The notes beneath the pieces are model-generated. The model did no database searches, had not been told where the DNA came from, and saw only the letters and a program-made list of their open reading frames with translations. A DNA stretch of 38,085 nucleotides. Origin: a virus. Positions within the stretch are counted from its first letter, which is position 1. Each line of letters opens with the position of its first letter. A program made the position numbers and the translations under genes. Below are positions 7,284-13,645 of this stretch, piece after piece. The DNA is taken from positions 1-38,085 of IMG/VR virus record IMGVR_UViG_3300027710_000064; one strand, given 5' to 3'.

Positions 7284-7607
7284 ATGTTAAAAATACAAAA
7301 TGTAAATAGAATAATAGGAATGACCGCAAATGGTTGTAGAGTGGTGAGTGTAGAATATAGTACTGAAAAACGTGGTTACTTTTTTAATTTGACAGATAAT
7401 CATGGATTAAATTCGGAAGATAATGGATATTTTCAAATTCGTTTATTAGAAACGGATGAAGTGGATAGCTATAGCTTATTTGTTATGGGCTGGCATATAT
7501 GCACTGTTATATGTGTAACAAAAGATGATATGAAAGGACCACCGGAGTTGGCATCCTTAATGTACAAAATAATAGATAAAGCAATAGAAAGTAAAAATCA
7601 ATATTAG
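7284..7607 (+). CDS. MLxIxN-family small protein (copy 4 of 12)
   Basis: A 107-residue protein opening M-L-K-I-Q-N-V-N-R-I-I. It keeps the V-V-S-V-E-Y strand, Y-F-F-N-L and the C-terminal helix, but the L-x-R motif is altered (I-R-L-L-E-T), the only copy without it. It has the second-longest product of the family and is preceded by G-rich leader A. Its start region closely matches copy 9, which has leader B. Confidence 0.75.
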   Translation: MLKIQNVNRIIGMTANGCRVVSVEYSTEKRGYFFNLTDNHGLNSEDNGYFQIRLLETDEVDSYSLFVMGWHICTVICVTKDDMKGPPELASLMYKIIDKAIESKNQY

Positions 7608-7611
7608 TAAT

Positions 7612-7917
7612 ATGCTAACGATAACAAATATAGAGGCGTTACAAAATGAAATGGTTGCGTATGATGGTAGTAATTGGATGGTAACTAAAATCAATATCAA
7701 TGAGGATGGTGATTACTATGGTATCGTTATACGAAAACAAACAAATGCTGCAAATGATTATGTAGTATTGTATCTAATGAGGGCTGGTATTGGTAATGGT
7801 GAGTATGAATTAAAGAATAGTAAACAATCAGCAAAGAGAATAATACACATATCGAATATACAAAACATAAATTTATTCAAATATATAATTCAAAGAGAAC
7901 TTACTAGATTATGCTAA
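7612..7917 (+). CDS. MLxIxN-family small protein (copy 5 of 12)
   Basis: A 101-residue protein: M-L-T-I-T-N-I-E-A-L, W-M-V-T-K-I near residues 23-28, Y-Y-G-I-V-I, L-Y-L-M-R for the L-x-R motif, then Y-E-L and a C-terminal helix. Its end overlaps the start of copy 6 by 7 bases. No membrane segment. Unknown function. Confidence 0.75.
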   Translation: MLTITNIEALQNEMVAYDGSNWMVTKININEDGDYYGIVIRKQTNAANDYVVLYLMRAGIGNGEYELKNSKQSAKRIIHISNIQNINLFKYIIQRELTRLC

Positions 7918-8255
7918 ACATACAAAATATACATAAAATAAGGCATGAGACAATACAAATTAAAGGTGAGGTGTGGACGATTGGTAATATTAAGGCGGTA
8001 GATTTATTAGATGGTAATTACTATCAATTTGATATACATTCATTTTTTAGTGATAGGTTGGTGCATATATTTTTGAATAGGGAAACAAAAGGTGAAAAAC
8101 AAAAAGAACAAACCTATTATCATTTTCAAAGCAGAGGTGAATACTATGAAATGATAAATAATTGGAATGAAGATAAGATTACAATCAATAGAGACTTGGT
8201 AATAAAAGATGGGCTGTTAATGTTTATGCAAAAAATGTTAGAAACTATAAAATAG
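7911..8255 (+). CDS. MLxIxN-family small protein (copy 6 of 12)
   Basis: A 114-residue protein, the longest copy: M-L-N-I-Q-N-I-H-K-I, W-T-I-G-N-I (22-27), Y-Y-Q-F-D-I, I-F-L-N-R-E (L-x-R), then a Lys/Glu-rich loop and Y-Y-H-F. It overlaps copy 5 by 7 bases. The longer central loop accounts for the extra length. Confidence 0.75.
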   Translation: MLNIQNIHKIRHETIQIKGEVWTIGNIKAVDLLDGNYYQFDIHSFFSDRLVHIFLNRETKGEKQKEQTYYHFQSRGEYYEMINNWNEDKITINRDLVIKDGLLMFMQKMLETIK

Positions 8256-8261
8256 AATAGA

Positions 8262-8579
8262 ATGTTAAACATAGAAAATGTGGATAAGGCATTGGGAAGA
8301 TCGGTGAACATTAATAGCTTAGTGTATATGATAACCGAAATAAACAAATTAAAAGATTGTTATATTTTTCATTTACAATCCACTACATTGGTGGGTGCTA
8401 AAGTTATACAAAGAATAATGATGAGTAGAGAGCGGGTTAAGGGTATAGATAAATATACACTTACAGCATTTGGTTTTACAAATCATAATGTATGGGGTGT
8501 TGATTATCCGAGTTTACATGGAGTGGATAGTTTTCTAAAAGAGTTACAATTATTTTTATACAATGTAAAGAATGTATAA
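8262..8579 (+). CDS. MLxIxN-family small protein (copy 7 of 12)
   Basis: A 105-residue protein: M-L-N-I-E-N-V-D-K-A-L, V-Y-M-I-T-E-I (21-27), C-Y-I-F-H-L, R-I-M-M-S-R-E-R, Y-T-L-T-A-F, then a C-terminal helix. The stop overlaps the next start (TAATG). Its N-terminus is close to copies 4, 6 and 9. Confidence 0.75.
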   Translation: MLNIENVDKALGRSVNINSLVYMITEINKLKDCYIFHLQSTTLVGAKVIQRIMMSRERVKGIDKYTLTAFGFTNHNVWGVDYPSLHGVDSFLKELQLFLYNVKNV

Positions 8580-8893
8580 TGTATAGCAGAAGATTGGTTA
8601 TAAAAAATAAAGAGGCGTTGGTATATAAGATAGTACATTCAAATAGTTTAAGTAATTACTATTATATACATAACATAACGGAGTATGAGCACCACTATCT
8701 ATTTCATATACTACATAATAACAATGATAAAACATATACAATACGATTAAGTAGAAATTCAGTAGAGGGTATGTATGTTATGTATGATACAGCACAATCA
8801 AACAATGCTGATTTATTAACAAAGGATAAGTTAGAGGATAAGGATAGGGTATTAAGATCAATATCAACAATAATCAAAATGGATTTTTTGTAA
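8579..8893 (+). CDS. MLxIxN-family small protein (copy 8 of 12, divergent start)
   Basis: A 104-residue protein whose N-terminus is extended by four residues (M-Y-S-R-R-L-V-I-K-N-K-E), so the L-x-I-x-N motif begins at residue 6. It keeps the family core: Y-Y-I-H-N-I, Y-L-F-H-I-L, I-R-L-S-R and Y-V-M-Y, then T-K-D-K-L and a C-terminal helix. It ends just before G-rich leader B. Confidence 0.72.
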   Translation: MYSRRLVIKNKEALVYKIVHSNSLSNYYYIHNITEYEHHYLFHILHNNNDKTYTIRLSRNSVEGMYVMYDTAQSNNADLLTKDKLEDKDRVLRSISTIIKMDFL

Positions 8894-8894
8894 A

Positions 8895-8948
8895 ATCGGT
8901 GGCGGGGGCTGGGGGAACCGGTGTCGTTACCCAAATTTTTTTGATAGT
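8895..8948 (+). promoter_or_regulatory. G-rich hairpin leader element, copy B
   Basis: ATCGGT (8895-8900) pairs with ACCGGT (8917-8922; one wobble). The 16-base loop is dominated by two runs of five G. GTGTCGTT (8921-8928) and AAATTTTTTTGATAG follow, then TATATATA and the ATG at 8965. The flanks match copy A almost base for base while the stem arms differ but still pair. That is what one expects if the folded structure, not only the sequence, is kept. Confidence 0.6.
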
Positions 8949-8964
8949 AGAAAATGTATATATA

Positions 8965-9270
8965 ATGTTAAAAATAGAAAATAGAGGAAAGTTATTAGAT
9001 GAAATTATTACTATAAATGGTGACAAACAATATAGGATATACAATATAGTTGAGAAAGATGACCACTATGCAATATACTTAACTCAACACTCACCTGTGA
9101 TGTTAATACTAAACCGAAATAAGGTAGTAAATGAAAATGGGCATACATACGATTACTATACAATGTACGATAGTGACATACCGAATAACGCATTTAATTT
9201 AAGTAAGGGTGTAATTAGTGGAATGGATACTTTTATGAATGCAATAAGACAGATATTAGAAATGAAATAA
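8965..9270 (+). CDS. MLxIxN-family small protein (copy 9 of 12)
   Basis: A 101-residue protein from the ATG at 8965. The frame is open back to 8899, but that extension would translate the G-rich leader and is blocked by a stop in the matching copy A, so the shorter start is chosen. M-L-K-I-E-N-R-G-K-L, Y-R-I-Y-N-I, Y-A-I-Y-L, L-I-L-N-R, Y-Y-T-M-Y and a C-terminal helix follow the family pattern. Confidence 0.75.
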   Translation: MLKIENRGKLLDEIITINGDKQYRIYNIVEKDDHYAIYLTQHSPVMLILNRNKVVNENGHTYDYYTMYDSDIPNNAFNLSKGVISGMDTFMNAIRQILEMK

Positions 9271-9271
9271 T

Positions 9272-9589
9272 ATGAAACTAACAATACACAATATAACTAA
9301 CATAGTCAATACAAAGATTAACACTACACACGCTCAATGGGTAATAGAGTATGTAATGTCTAATGAGAACTATTATACAATCAAAGTCACTTTTGTATTT
9401 GGTAAAACAATGGGTAAGGTACATCCTAAGCATATCTATTTCCAATTATATAGGGATAAGGATAAGGATGGGTATTGGATAATGGATAGCACTGAAACGG
9501 CGCTACATAGGTGGGGAGTGTTTAGAGCACATATGGAAACGAGTAAAGATTTCATAGATACCTTAAAGCGACAATTAGATACATTATGA
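9272..9589 (+). CDS. MLxIxN-family small protein (copy 10 of 12)
   Basis: A 105-residue protein: M-K-L-T-I-H-N-I-T-N-I, W-V-I-E-Y-V (23-28), Y-Y-T-I-K-V, Y-F-Q-L-Y-R-D, Y-W-I-M, then a C-terminal helix. The N-terminus has one extra residue relative to most copies. Its TGA overlaps the next ATG (ATGA). Confidence 0.75.
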   Translation: MKLTIHNITNIVNTKINTTHAQWVIEYVMSNENYYTIKVTFVFGKTMGKVHPKHIYFQLYRDKDKDGYWIMDSTETALHRWGVFRAHMETSKDFIDTLKRQLDTL

Positions 9590-9816
9590 TAGTAGGTGCA
9601 TTGATAGGAATAATGGCGGTATGTATCGTAATGGGTATAAGGATAGTACAAAACATACTGAAACATAATAAGAGAATGAGGGAATTGGAAAGGGAGTTGG
9701 ATATAAAATTAGAAAGGCGGGAAATAAGATTACAAAGGTATGAAAGGGAACGACATAACCAATGGATAAATAGTACACAAAACCATAATACAATCTATAA
9801 AGGAATAAATAAATAA
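9586..9816 (+). CDS. Single-pass membrane protein with a coiled-coil tail
   Basis: A 76-residue protein. Residues 1-24 form one membrane helix (IVGALIGIMAVCIVMGIRIV), followed by a highly charged Arg/Glu/Lys helix (about 28-60, with R-E-L-E-R-E-L) predicted to be coiled coil, then a polar tail. The plan resembles small phage spanin or holin-accessory proteins, but no motif confirms this. It is coupled to copy 10 by an ATGA overlap. Confidence 0.65.
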   Translation: MIVGALIGIMAVCIVMGIRIVQNILKHNKRMRELERELDIKLERREIRLQRYERERHNQWINSTQNHNTIYKGINK

Positions 9817-9827
9817 AACAAAAGTAT

Positions 9828-9980
9828 ATGAATAAGAAAATAACAAAGGGTGAAATAATAGAGGCGGTAACCTTTATACTAATGACGGTGGGAATAATAG
9901 TAATGATAATGTCACTACATCAGCTAAACGAAGTGGGTAAGGAAGTAAAGGCAATAAAAGAATTAAGAATAAGTAAATAG
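9828..9980 (+). CDS. Single-pass membrane micro-protein (50 residues)
   Basis: A 50-residue open frame: a basic start (M-N-K-K-I-T-K-G), one hydrophobic segment (about 13-30, AVTFILMTVGIIVMIMSL), then a charged helix ending I-S-K. Spacing of 11 and 5 bases to its neighbours and the codon style of the block support it. Unknown function. Confidence 0.6.
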   Translation: MNKKITKGEIIEAVTFILMTVGIIVMIMSLHQLNEVGKEVKAIKELRISK

Positions 9981-9985
9981 AGTAT

Positions 9986-10192
9986 ATGGATAGTGGAATG
10001 ATTGATAATACAAAGGTAATGGATATAGTATTTAGAAAACAATTCCATTTAGCTAAACATAATAATTGGGAAATGGAAGGATTGAATAGCGAACAAAAGA
10101 AACTAATGTTGGAATACCTAATGAAATACTTCCTTAAGATTGAGGAATATGAAGTGTGTAACGAAATACAAATACAAATAGATAAGATATGA
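9986..10192 (+). CDS. Small helical protein with a UVR-like C-terminus
   Basis: A 68-residue protein. The C-terminal part (about 43-68), Y-L-M-K-Y-F-L-K-I-E-E-Y-E-V-C-N-E-I-Q-I-Q-I, resembles the C-terminal segments of the genes at 3833 and 18102 and the short UVR pairing motif. The N-terminal half is polar. The stop overlaps the next start (ATGA). Function unknown. Confidence 0.65.
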   Translation: MDSGMIDNTKVMDIVFRKQFHLAKHNNWEMEGLNSEQKKLMLEYLMKYFLKIEEYEVCNEIQIQIDKI

Positions 10193-10368
10193 TACATAGA
10201 ATAAAGAACATATACAAAATACATAGGTTAATACATAGGAATACTAACTATTATGATAGAGGCAGAATAAGTAGAAGGGCAAAGATATACTTACAACGAA
10301 TCGATGAGTATTTTAAAGAAAGAAAACAAAACAAAAGGGAATATGCTAACAATAAAGAATGTAGGTAA
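10189..10368 (+). CDS. Small Arg/Lys-rich protein (59 residues)
   Basis: A 59-residue open frame starting in an ATGA overlap with the gene upstream: M-I-H-R-I-K-N-I-Y-K-I-H-R, strongly basic with many Tyr, suggesting nucleic-acid binding. Its last 26 bases overlap the start of MLxIxN copy 11, which is unusually long for this window and lowers confidence. Confidence 0.5.
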   Translation: MIHRIKNIYKIHRLIHRNTNYYDRGRISRRAKIYLQRIDEYFKERKQNKREYANNKECR

Positions 10369-10669
10369 ATTACTAAACAATACCTTTAAGGATAAAATAG
10401 GTATGGAATGGTATGTGGATAAGATAATAACGGACCCTAAGGAATACTTAATAGTCGTTGAACAAAGGTATGCGTTCAAAAAGGAAGTGGTGGCATTAAG
10501 TAGAGAAGTAGAACATAATAGTAATACATATGTGTTCGGTATATCCAATGGCGGTATCAGTAATCAAAGGATATATAAGAGTAAACGATATATAACAAAG
10601 GTAATAATAGAAGATAAAAAATTATTACTAAATCAAATCACTCACTTAATAGATGAAATAATAAAATAA
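10343..10669 (+). CDS. MLxIxN-family small protein (copy 11 of 12)
   Basis: A 108-residue protein from the ATG at 10343, chosen because it places M-L-T-I-K-N-V-G-K-L exactly at the family start; an in-frame ATG at 10304 would add 13 Lys-rich residues. The core has W-Y-V-D-K-I, Y-L-I-V-V, V-A-L-S-R-E and Y-V-F-G-I, then a C-terminal helix. Confidence 0.75.
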   Translation: MLTIKNVGKLLNNTFKDKIGMEWYVDKIITDPKEYLIVVEQRYAFKKEVVALSREVEHNSNTYVFGISNGGISNQRIYKSKRYITKVIIEDKKLLLNQITHLIDEIIK

Positions 10670-10672
10670 GAT

Positions 10673-11002
10673 ATGATTACAATACATAATAGGGATAAGA
10701 TAATTAATCAATGTATAAAGGGAATACATACAACGACAAGAATGTCTTTAAACTACGATATACATATTATGATTGAAGATATCACTGTATATAGAATAAA
10801 GATAAGAGACCCATTTTTAGGTAAGGATAAGATACTAACACTACATAGAAATCCTACAAATGTATATAGAGGAAGTAGTGATGAATACTATATGTTAGAG
10901 GATAACGAAACGGATAAGCAAATGTATATAACAAAAAAGAACATAAGGAATATGTCTCACTTCGTCCATACGGAATTAAAATTCTTTGTAGAAAATATAT
11001 AA
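10673..11002 (+). CDS. MLxIxN-family small protein (copy 12 of 12)
   Basis: A 109-residue protein, the last copy: M-I-T-I-H-N-R-D-K-I, Y-D-I-H-I-M-I, Y-R-I-K-I, L-T-L-H-R-N and Y-Y-M-L, then I-T-K-K-N and a C-terminal helix. An HNH nuclease gene follows after 5 bases. Confidence 0.75.
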   Translation: MITIHNRDKIINQCIKGIHTTTRMSLNYDIHIMIEDITVYRIKIRDPFLGKDKILTLHRNPTNVYRGSSDEYYMLEDNETDKQMYITKKNIRNMSHFVHTELKFFVENI

Positions 11003-11007
11003 ACGAT

Positions 11008-11388
11008 ATGAAATACAAAACACCTAAAGAAAAAACAATAGCGAGATTGGTAGATAATTGTAAAAGTGCAAGTAATAGGGATAAGAAAAAAAGAAAGGGT
11101 ATAAACCAATGTGACGTTACCTTTGAGAGTATGTTATCCTTAATGGAAAGACAGGATTGGAAATGTGCTATAAGAGGTCAATCATTTGTTATAATGGATA
11201 AAAGATATAAGGTAGAGGAAAGAAAAAAATTAGGTATCAATTCACTCCTTATACCCTCAATAGACAGAATAGATAATAATAAAGGATATACAATGGATAA
11301 CATACGAATAGTCACTAACGGATATAATCAATTAAGGAATAGGTATGAGGAAAGGGAAGTTATGGAATGGATATTATCTAACGAATAA
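11008..11388 (+). CDS. HNH endonuclease
   Basis: A 126-residue protein with a basic N-terminal half (K-K-K-R-K-G) and an HNH-type core. W-K-C-A-I-R-G-Q-S-F (51-60) is the first strand, P-S-I-D-R-I-D (83-89) carries the catalytic-region Asp, and G-Y-T-M-D-N-I-R-I-V (93-102), then N-Q-L-R-N, gives the Asn and the closing helix. The usual C-x-x-C of zinc-binding HNH proteins is reduced to one Cys, and the histidine expected before D-R-I-D is a Ser (S-I-D). This is common in phage free-standing HNH proteins but may weaken activity. It is likely a homing or packaging-type nuclease. Confidence 0.82.
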   Translation: MKYKTPKEKTIARLVDNCKSASNRDKKKRKGINQCDVTFESMLSLMERQDWKCAIRGQSFVIMDKRYKVEERKKLGINSLLIPSIDRIDNNKGYTMDNIRIVTNGYNQLRNRYEEREVMEWILSNE

Positions 11389-11705
11389 CGGGCTTTGATT
11401 AGATAATTTTTAATCATATAGTATCAAAGATTAGAAAGTATCAAATTAATCTAAAAATATATCAAAATATGTATATTCGTATATTGATATATAATAGAGC
11501 AATAATAAGGGTGTCCGTATAAGAATTAAACACTTATACCCACATTCACCCACAATTCAACACACATAAGGGTTACAAAGAGATTAGAATGGGTAATAAG
11601 CGTGTTATACTATGTTTCAGTCTTCGTACACATTAATTGTCGGACCGCAAAATTTTTTAGAGGATATTTTCACACATATAGGGGTATGAAATAATAACCA
11701 TATAA
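11389..11705 (+). other. Intergenic region, no gene seen
   Basis: This is the first part of a 460-base gap with no convincing open frame. It holds a TGATTA/TAATCA hairpin at 11396-11416, a TATAAG/CTTATA hairpin at 11518-11538 next to repeated CCCAC blocks, and GTCGGACCGCAAAATTTTTTAGAGG near 11640, which resembles the tail of the G-rich leaders (GTCG ... AAAATTTTTT). None of these has a proven role. Confidence 0.4.
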
Positions 11706-11737
11706 TTTGGCTGATAAAATATATTTTCGTATCTTTG
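11706..11737 (+). promoter_or_regulatory. Bacteroidota-type promoter for a candidate RNA
   Basis: TTTG (11706-11709), 20 bases, TATCTTTG (11730-11737): an exact consensus match at the preferred spacing. Transcription should start near 11741, at the base of the structured RNA described next. Confidence 0.72.
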
Positions 11738-11740
11738 TAG

Positions 11741-11840
11741 AGTAAACGGGTTAGGACAGAATAATACAATATTCTCAATGGTTACTTAGTTACTCCTTTT
11801 ACACTCCCTCAAATAGTGACCTCCTAACCCGTTTCTTTTT
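11741..11840 (+). ncRNA. Candidate structured small RNA with its own promoter and terminator
   Basis: AAACGGGTTAGGA (11744-11756) pairs over 13 bases with TCCTAACCCGTTT (11822-11834), followed by CTTTTT. Inside are two further helices: AGAATA/TATTCT (11758-11763 with 11770-11775) and GGTTAC/GTGACC (11780-11785 with 11816-11821). This gives a three-way junction of about 95 bases. The consensus promoter lies directly upstream. It could be a free small RNA or a leader controlling the gene at 11852, which starts 11 bases after the T run. No known RNA family is recognised. Confidence 0.65.
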
Positions 11841-11851
11841 AAACTAACTCA

Positions 11852-12211
11852 ATGAATATAAAACAATTTAAAAGACATCACGCCATAAGAGTAATGAATT
11901 GGTGCAAAGTGAATGTGGGCTTGAATTACAGAAGGCACACATTGCCGGTCTTAGAGTGGTCCAATACTGGCGATGATTGTGGTGATTATGATTTTGATGA
12001 TAATATTATTTCAGTTTATAAAAGCAAACATAAATCTGTGATTGATATTATTCATACTATTATTCACGAATGGTGTCACTACAAACAAAGTACAAAGAAA
12101 TACTACGAATACGATAAAATTTTTAATTACCACGACAATCCATATGAAATTCAGGCAAATGAGTTAGCGGATTCAATGAAGTGGAAATGTAAAAAAGATT
12201 TGTTTCGTTAG
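11852..12211 (+). CDS. Zincin-like metalloprotein (HExxH)
   Basis: A 119-residue protein with I-I-H-E-W-C-H-Y-K-Q at about 70-79, a full HExxH zinc motif (His72, Glu73, His76). Downstream, N-P-Y-E-I-Q-A-N-E-L-A (96-106) carries an Asp/Glu-rich helix that can supply the third ligand, as in SprT-like and phage peptidase families. An acidic loop (D-D-C-G-D-Y-D-F-D-D) precedes the motif. It is probably a small metallopeptidase. Its target is unknown; it lies just after the candidate RNA. Confidence 0.75.
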   Translation: MNIKQFKRHHAIRVMNWCKVNVGLNYRRHTLPVLEWSNTGDDCGDYDFDDNIISVYKSKHKSVIDIIHTIIHEWCHYKQSTKKYYEYDKIFNYHDNPYEIQANELADSMKWKCKKDLFR

Positions 12212-12300
12212 AAATTATCTAATAAGTTCCCGGTGTAAGTTAAAAAATATCTAATAAAATCGATTATATTTAGATTTTTTTTAATATGTTAAGGGAAATT

Positions 12301-12358
12301 GCATAAGTCATTGATTTTGAGTGACTTATGTAAGTAGTTGTATGTCAATGACTTATGC
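12301..12358 (+). repeat. 14-base inverted repeat with a third internal copy
   Basis: GCATAAGTCATTGA (12301-12314) is repeated exactly in inverted form as TCAATGACTTATGC (12345-12358). Between them GTGACTTATG (12321-12330) repeats the core TGACTTATG. Three copies of one 9-base core within 58 bases suggest cooperative binding of a protein, for instance a repressor or an origin-binding factor. Confidence 0.65.
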
Positions 12359-12397
12359 CGGTCCTACCATATTACGATAAAACATATACATAACTTG

Positions 12398-12408
12398 TTG
12401 ATTCTCAA
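12398..12408 (+). promoter_or_regulatory. TTGA-N3-TCAA operator-like site
   Basis: TTGATTCTCAA followed by TA, 54 bases before the -7 box at 12463. It matches the sites at 6116 and 26634, all preceded by ATAAC. Confidence 0.45.
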
Positions 12409-12440
12409 TAAAGAATTTTAAAAATAGTTCACTTTAGCTA

Positions 12441-12470
12441 TTGTTAGTCTCAAAAAAAGGGTTATCTTTA
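12441..12470 (+). promoter_or_regulatory. Bacteroidota-type promoter
   Basis: TTG (12441-12443), 19 bases, TATCTTTA (12463-12470). It should give a leader of about 45 bases before the ATG at 12518; GGGT/ACCC in the leader could form a weak hairpin. Confidence 0.6.
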
Positions 12471-12517
12471 TGTATTGGGTTGAACGAGGGACCCTTCACA
12501 TTAAAAAAAAATTATAT

Positions 12518-12892
12518 ATGAATAACAAAGTAACAAACGAATTTAGAGACATCGCTTATAATACTGCCCGTAATGAGCGACCTGTGTATGTTAATTTTTC
12601 AGCTACTAAAATGAGTAACGCGGTTAAGCCGAATAGTATTGTAATATTTAAAGACTTCTTAGGACGTACACATAAGGTAGTATGTAGAAATAAGCCTGAA
12701 ATTAAAAAGGCGTGTGAGTTTTTTAGTATGTTGAAAAAAGAGTCCGCTCAAATTAATCGTATCATTGCTCAATACCCTATGAGCTACGGACAAGTTACTA
12801 AGAAATTTATACCATCCGTAAAAGCTGAGTTAAAGGCTATGGGTTTAAGTAGTAAGCAGATTCAAAATATCTTAATTATGTATTGGGCTTAA
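12518..12892 (+). CDS. Unknown basic protein
   Basis: A 124-residue protein from the ATG at 12518. The in-frame ATG at 12470 overlaps the -7 box and would lie before the likely transcript start. An N-terminal alpha/beta part with V-Y-V-N-F-S-A-T-K and V-I-F-K-D-F-L-G-R-T-H-K-V-V is followed by a helical C-terminal half ending S-S-K-Q-I-Q-N-I-L. The closing segment looks like a small helix-turn-helix but no family is clear. A-rich bases precede the start. Confidence 0.68.
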   Translation: MNNKVTNEFRDIAYNTARNERPVYVNFSATKMSNAVKPNSIVIFKDFLGRTHKVVCRNKPEIKKACEFFSMLKKESAQINRIIAQYPMSYGQVTKKFIPSVKAELKAMGLSSKQIQNILIMYWA

Positions 12893-12902
12893 TAATAACA
12901 CT

Positions 12903-13010
12903 ATGATAACAATTTTAGAAGCCGTTATAATCGCGGTAGTAACAATTTTAGTTTACACATTAGTATTAACAATCAAACAAACAATAGATGAGAAAAAAGA
13001 GAAACGATAG
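12903..13010 (+). CDS. Single-pass membrane micro-protein (35 residues)
   Basis: A 35-residue open frame with one hydrophobic helix (about 2-23, ITILEAVIIAVVTILVYTLV) and a charged basic tail (D-E-K-K-E-K-R). Its 3' end overlaps the start of the GIY-YIG gene by 23 bases. It resembles the other micro-membrane proteins of the window. Confidence 0.5.
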   Translation: MITILEAVIIAVVTILVYTLVLTIKQTIDEKKEKR

Positions 13011-13302
13011 AAACCACTTAATATACGAAATTATAAACGTTGAGAATGGCAAACGTTATATAGGAGTTACCGCGTGTATTGGTAGAGCATTTAACTATTC
13101 AGCTTATAGACGTTTTCAAAAACATATGAGCAGAGCTAAATGTGAAAACAAAGACTGGGCATTGTATAAGGATATGAAAAAATACGGACCTGATGTATAT
13201 GATGTGTATGTAATAGATGTAGTAAGGGGTAAAGCAGAAGCACATAAATTAGAGACCTTCTACTTACAAAATTTTAAGTATCAATTAAATTCAACACACT
13301 AA
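12988..13302 (+). CDS. GIY-YIG nuclease-domain protein
   Basis: A 104-residue protein with a GIY-YIG domain. L-I-Y-E-I (11-15) stands for GIY and K-R-Y-I-G-V-T (22-28) for YIG. A conserved-type Arg and His (R-R-F-Q-K-H, about 41-46) and the late Glu (H-K-L-E-T-F-Y-L, Glu89) complete the active site. There is no separate DNA-binding domain, so it is a stand-alone nuclease core as in many free-standing phage endonucleases. With the nearby HNH gene it suggests homing or mobile-DNA activity around this interval. Confidence 0.85.
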   Translation: MRKKRNDRNHLIYEIINVENGKRYIGVTACIGRAFNYSAYRRFQKHMSRAKCENKDWALYKDMKKYGPDVYDVYVIDVVRGKAEAHKLETFYLQNFKYQLNSTH

Positions 13303-13313
13303 ATAATAATCGT

Positions 13314-13598
13314 ATGAACGAACTAACAAACGAACAGCAAGCAATGAGTCAATTGTATTCAGTATTATGTGCAGTAGTACAAAGTGACAGGACCCCAAAG
13401 GTAACTGCAGAAGCGGTTGTAGCAACTTTACAAAAATTGTTTGAGGATGAAAATGGTCCCTTTACGGCTAATGAGCATATGATGGGTATGACTATGGCAA
13501 TGGCTGAGGCAATGAATGATATTGTAAAACAACGTAACAAACAAATACAACGAGCAGCTGAGGGCAGTAGTATATTAGCTAACATTAATTGGAACTAA
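13314..13598 (+). CDS. Unknown helical protein
   Basis: A 94-residue protein, mostly helical, rich in Ala, Glu, Met and Gln (M-M-G-M-T-M-A-M-A-E-A-M at about 57-68). No signal peptide or motif. It sits between the GIY-YIG nuclease gene and the H1-like gene with short gaps. Confidence 0.65.
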   Translation: MNELTNEQQAMSQLYSVLCAVVQSDRTPKVTAEAVVATLQKLFEDENGPFTANEHMMGMTMAMAEAMNDIVKQRNKQIQRAAEGSSILANINWN

Positions 13599-13645
13599 TA
13601 CGGGTGGTAACAAAAATAAATTCTTTAAAATATAAACATAACATA

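Larger units (their letters stand above)
12212..12437 (+). other. Intergenic region with repeats
   Basis: No gene is seen. The region holds two copies of TATCTAATAA (12216 and 12248), the inverted repeat described at 12301 and an operator-like site at 12398. Confidence 0.45.

Noticed and set aside
8899-8964. Extension of family copy 9 to an upstream ATG at 8899
   Set aside because: It would translate the G-rich leader; the matching leader A has a stop in that frame and the family signature begins at 8965.
10304-10342. Upstream start for family copy 11
   Set aside because: It adds 13 Lys-rich residues before the conserved M-L-T-I-K-N opening.
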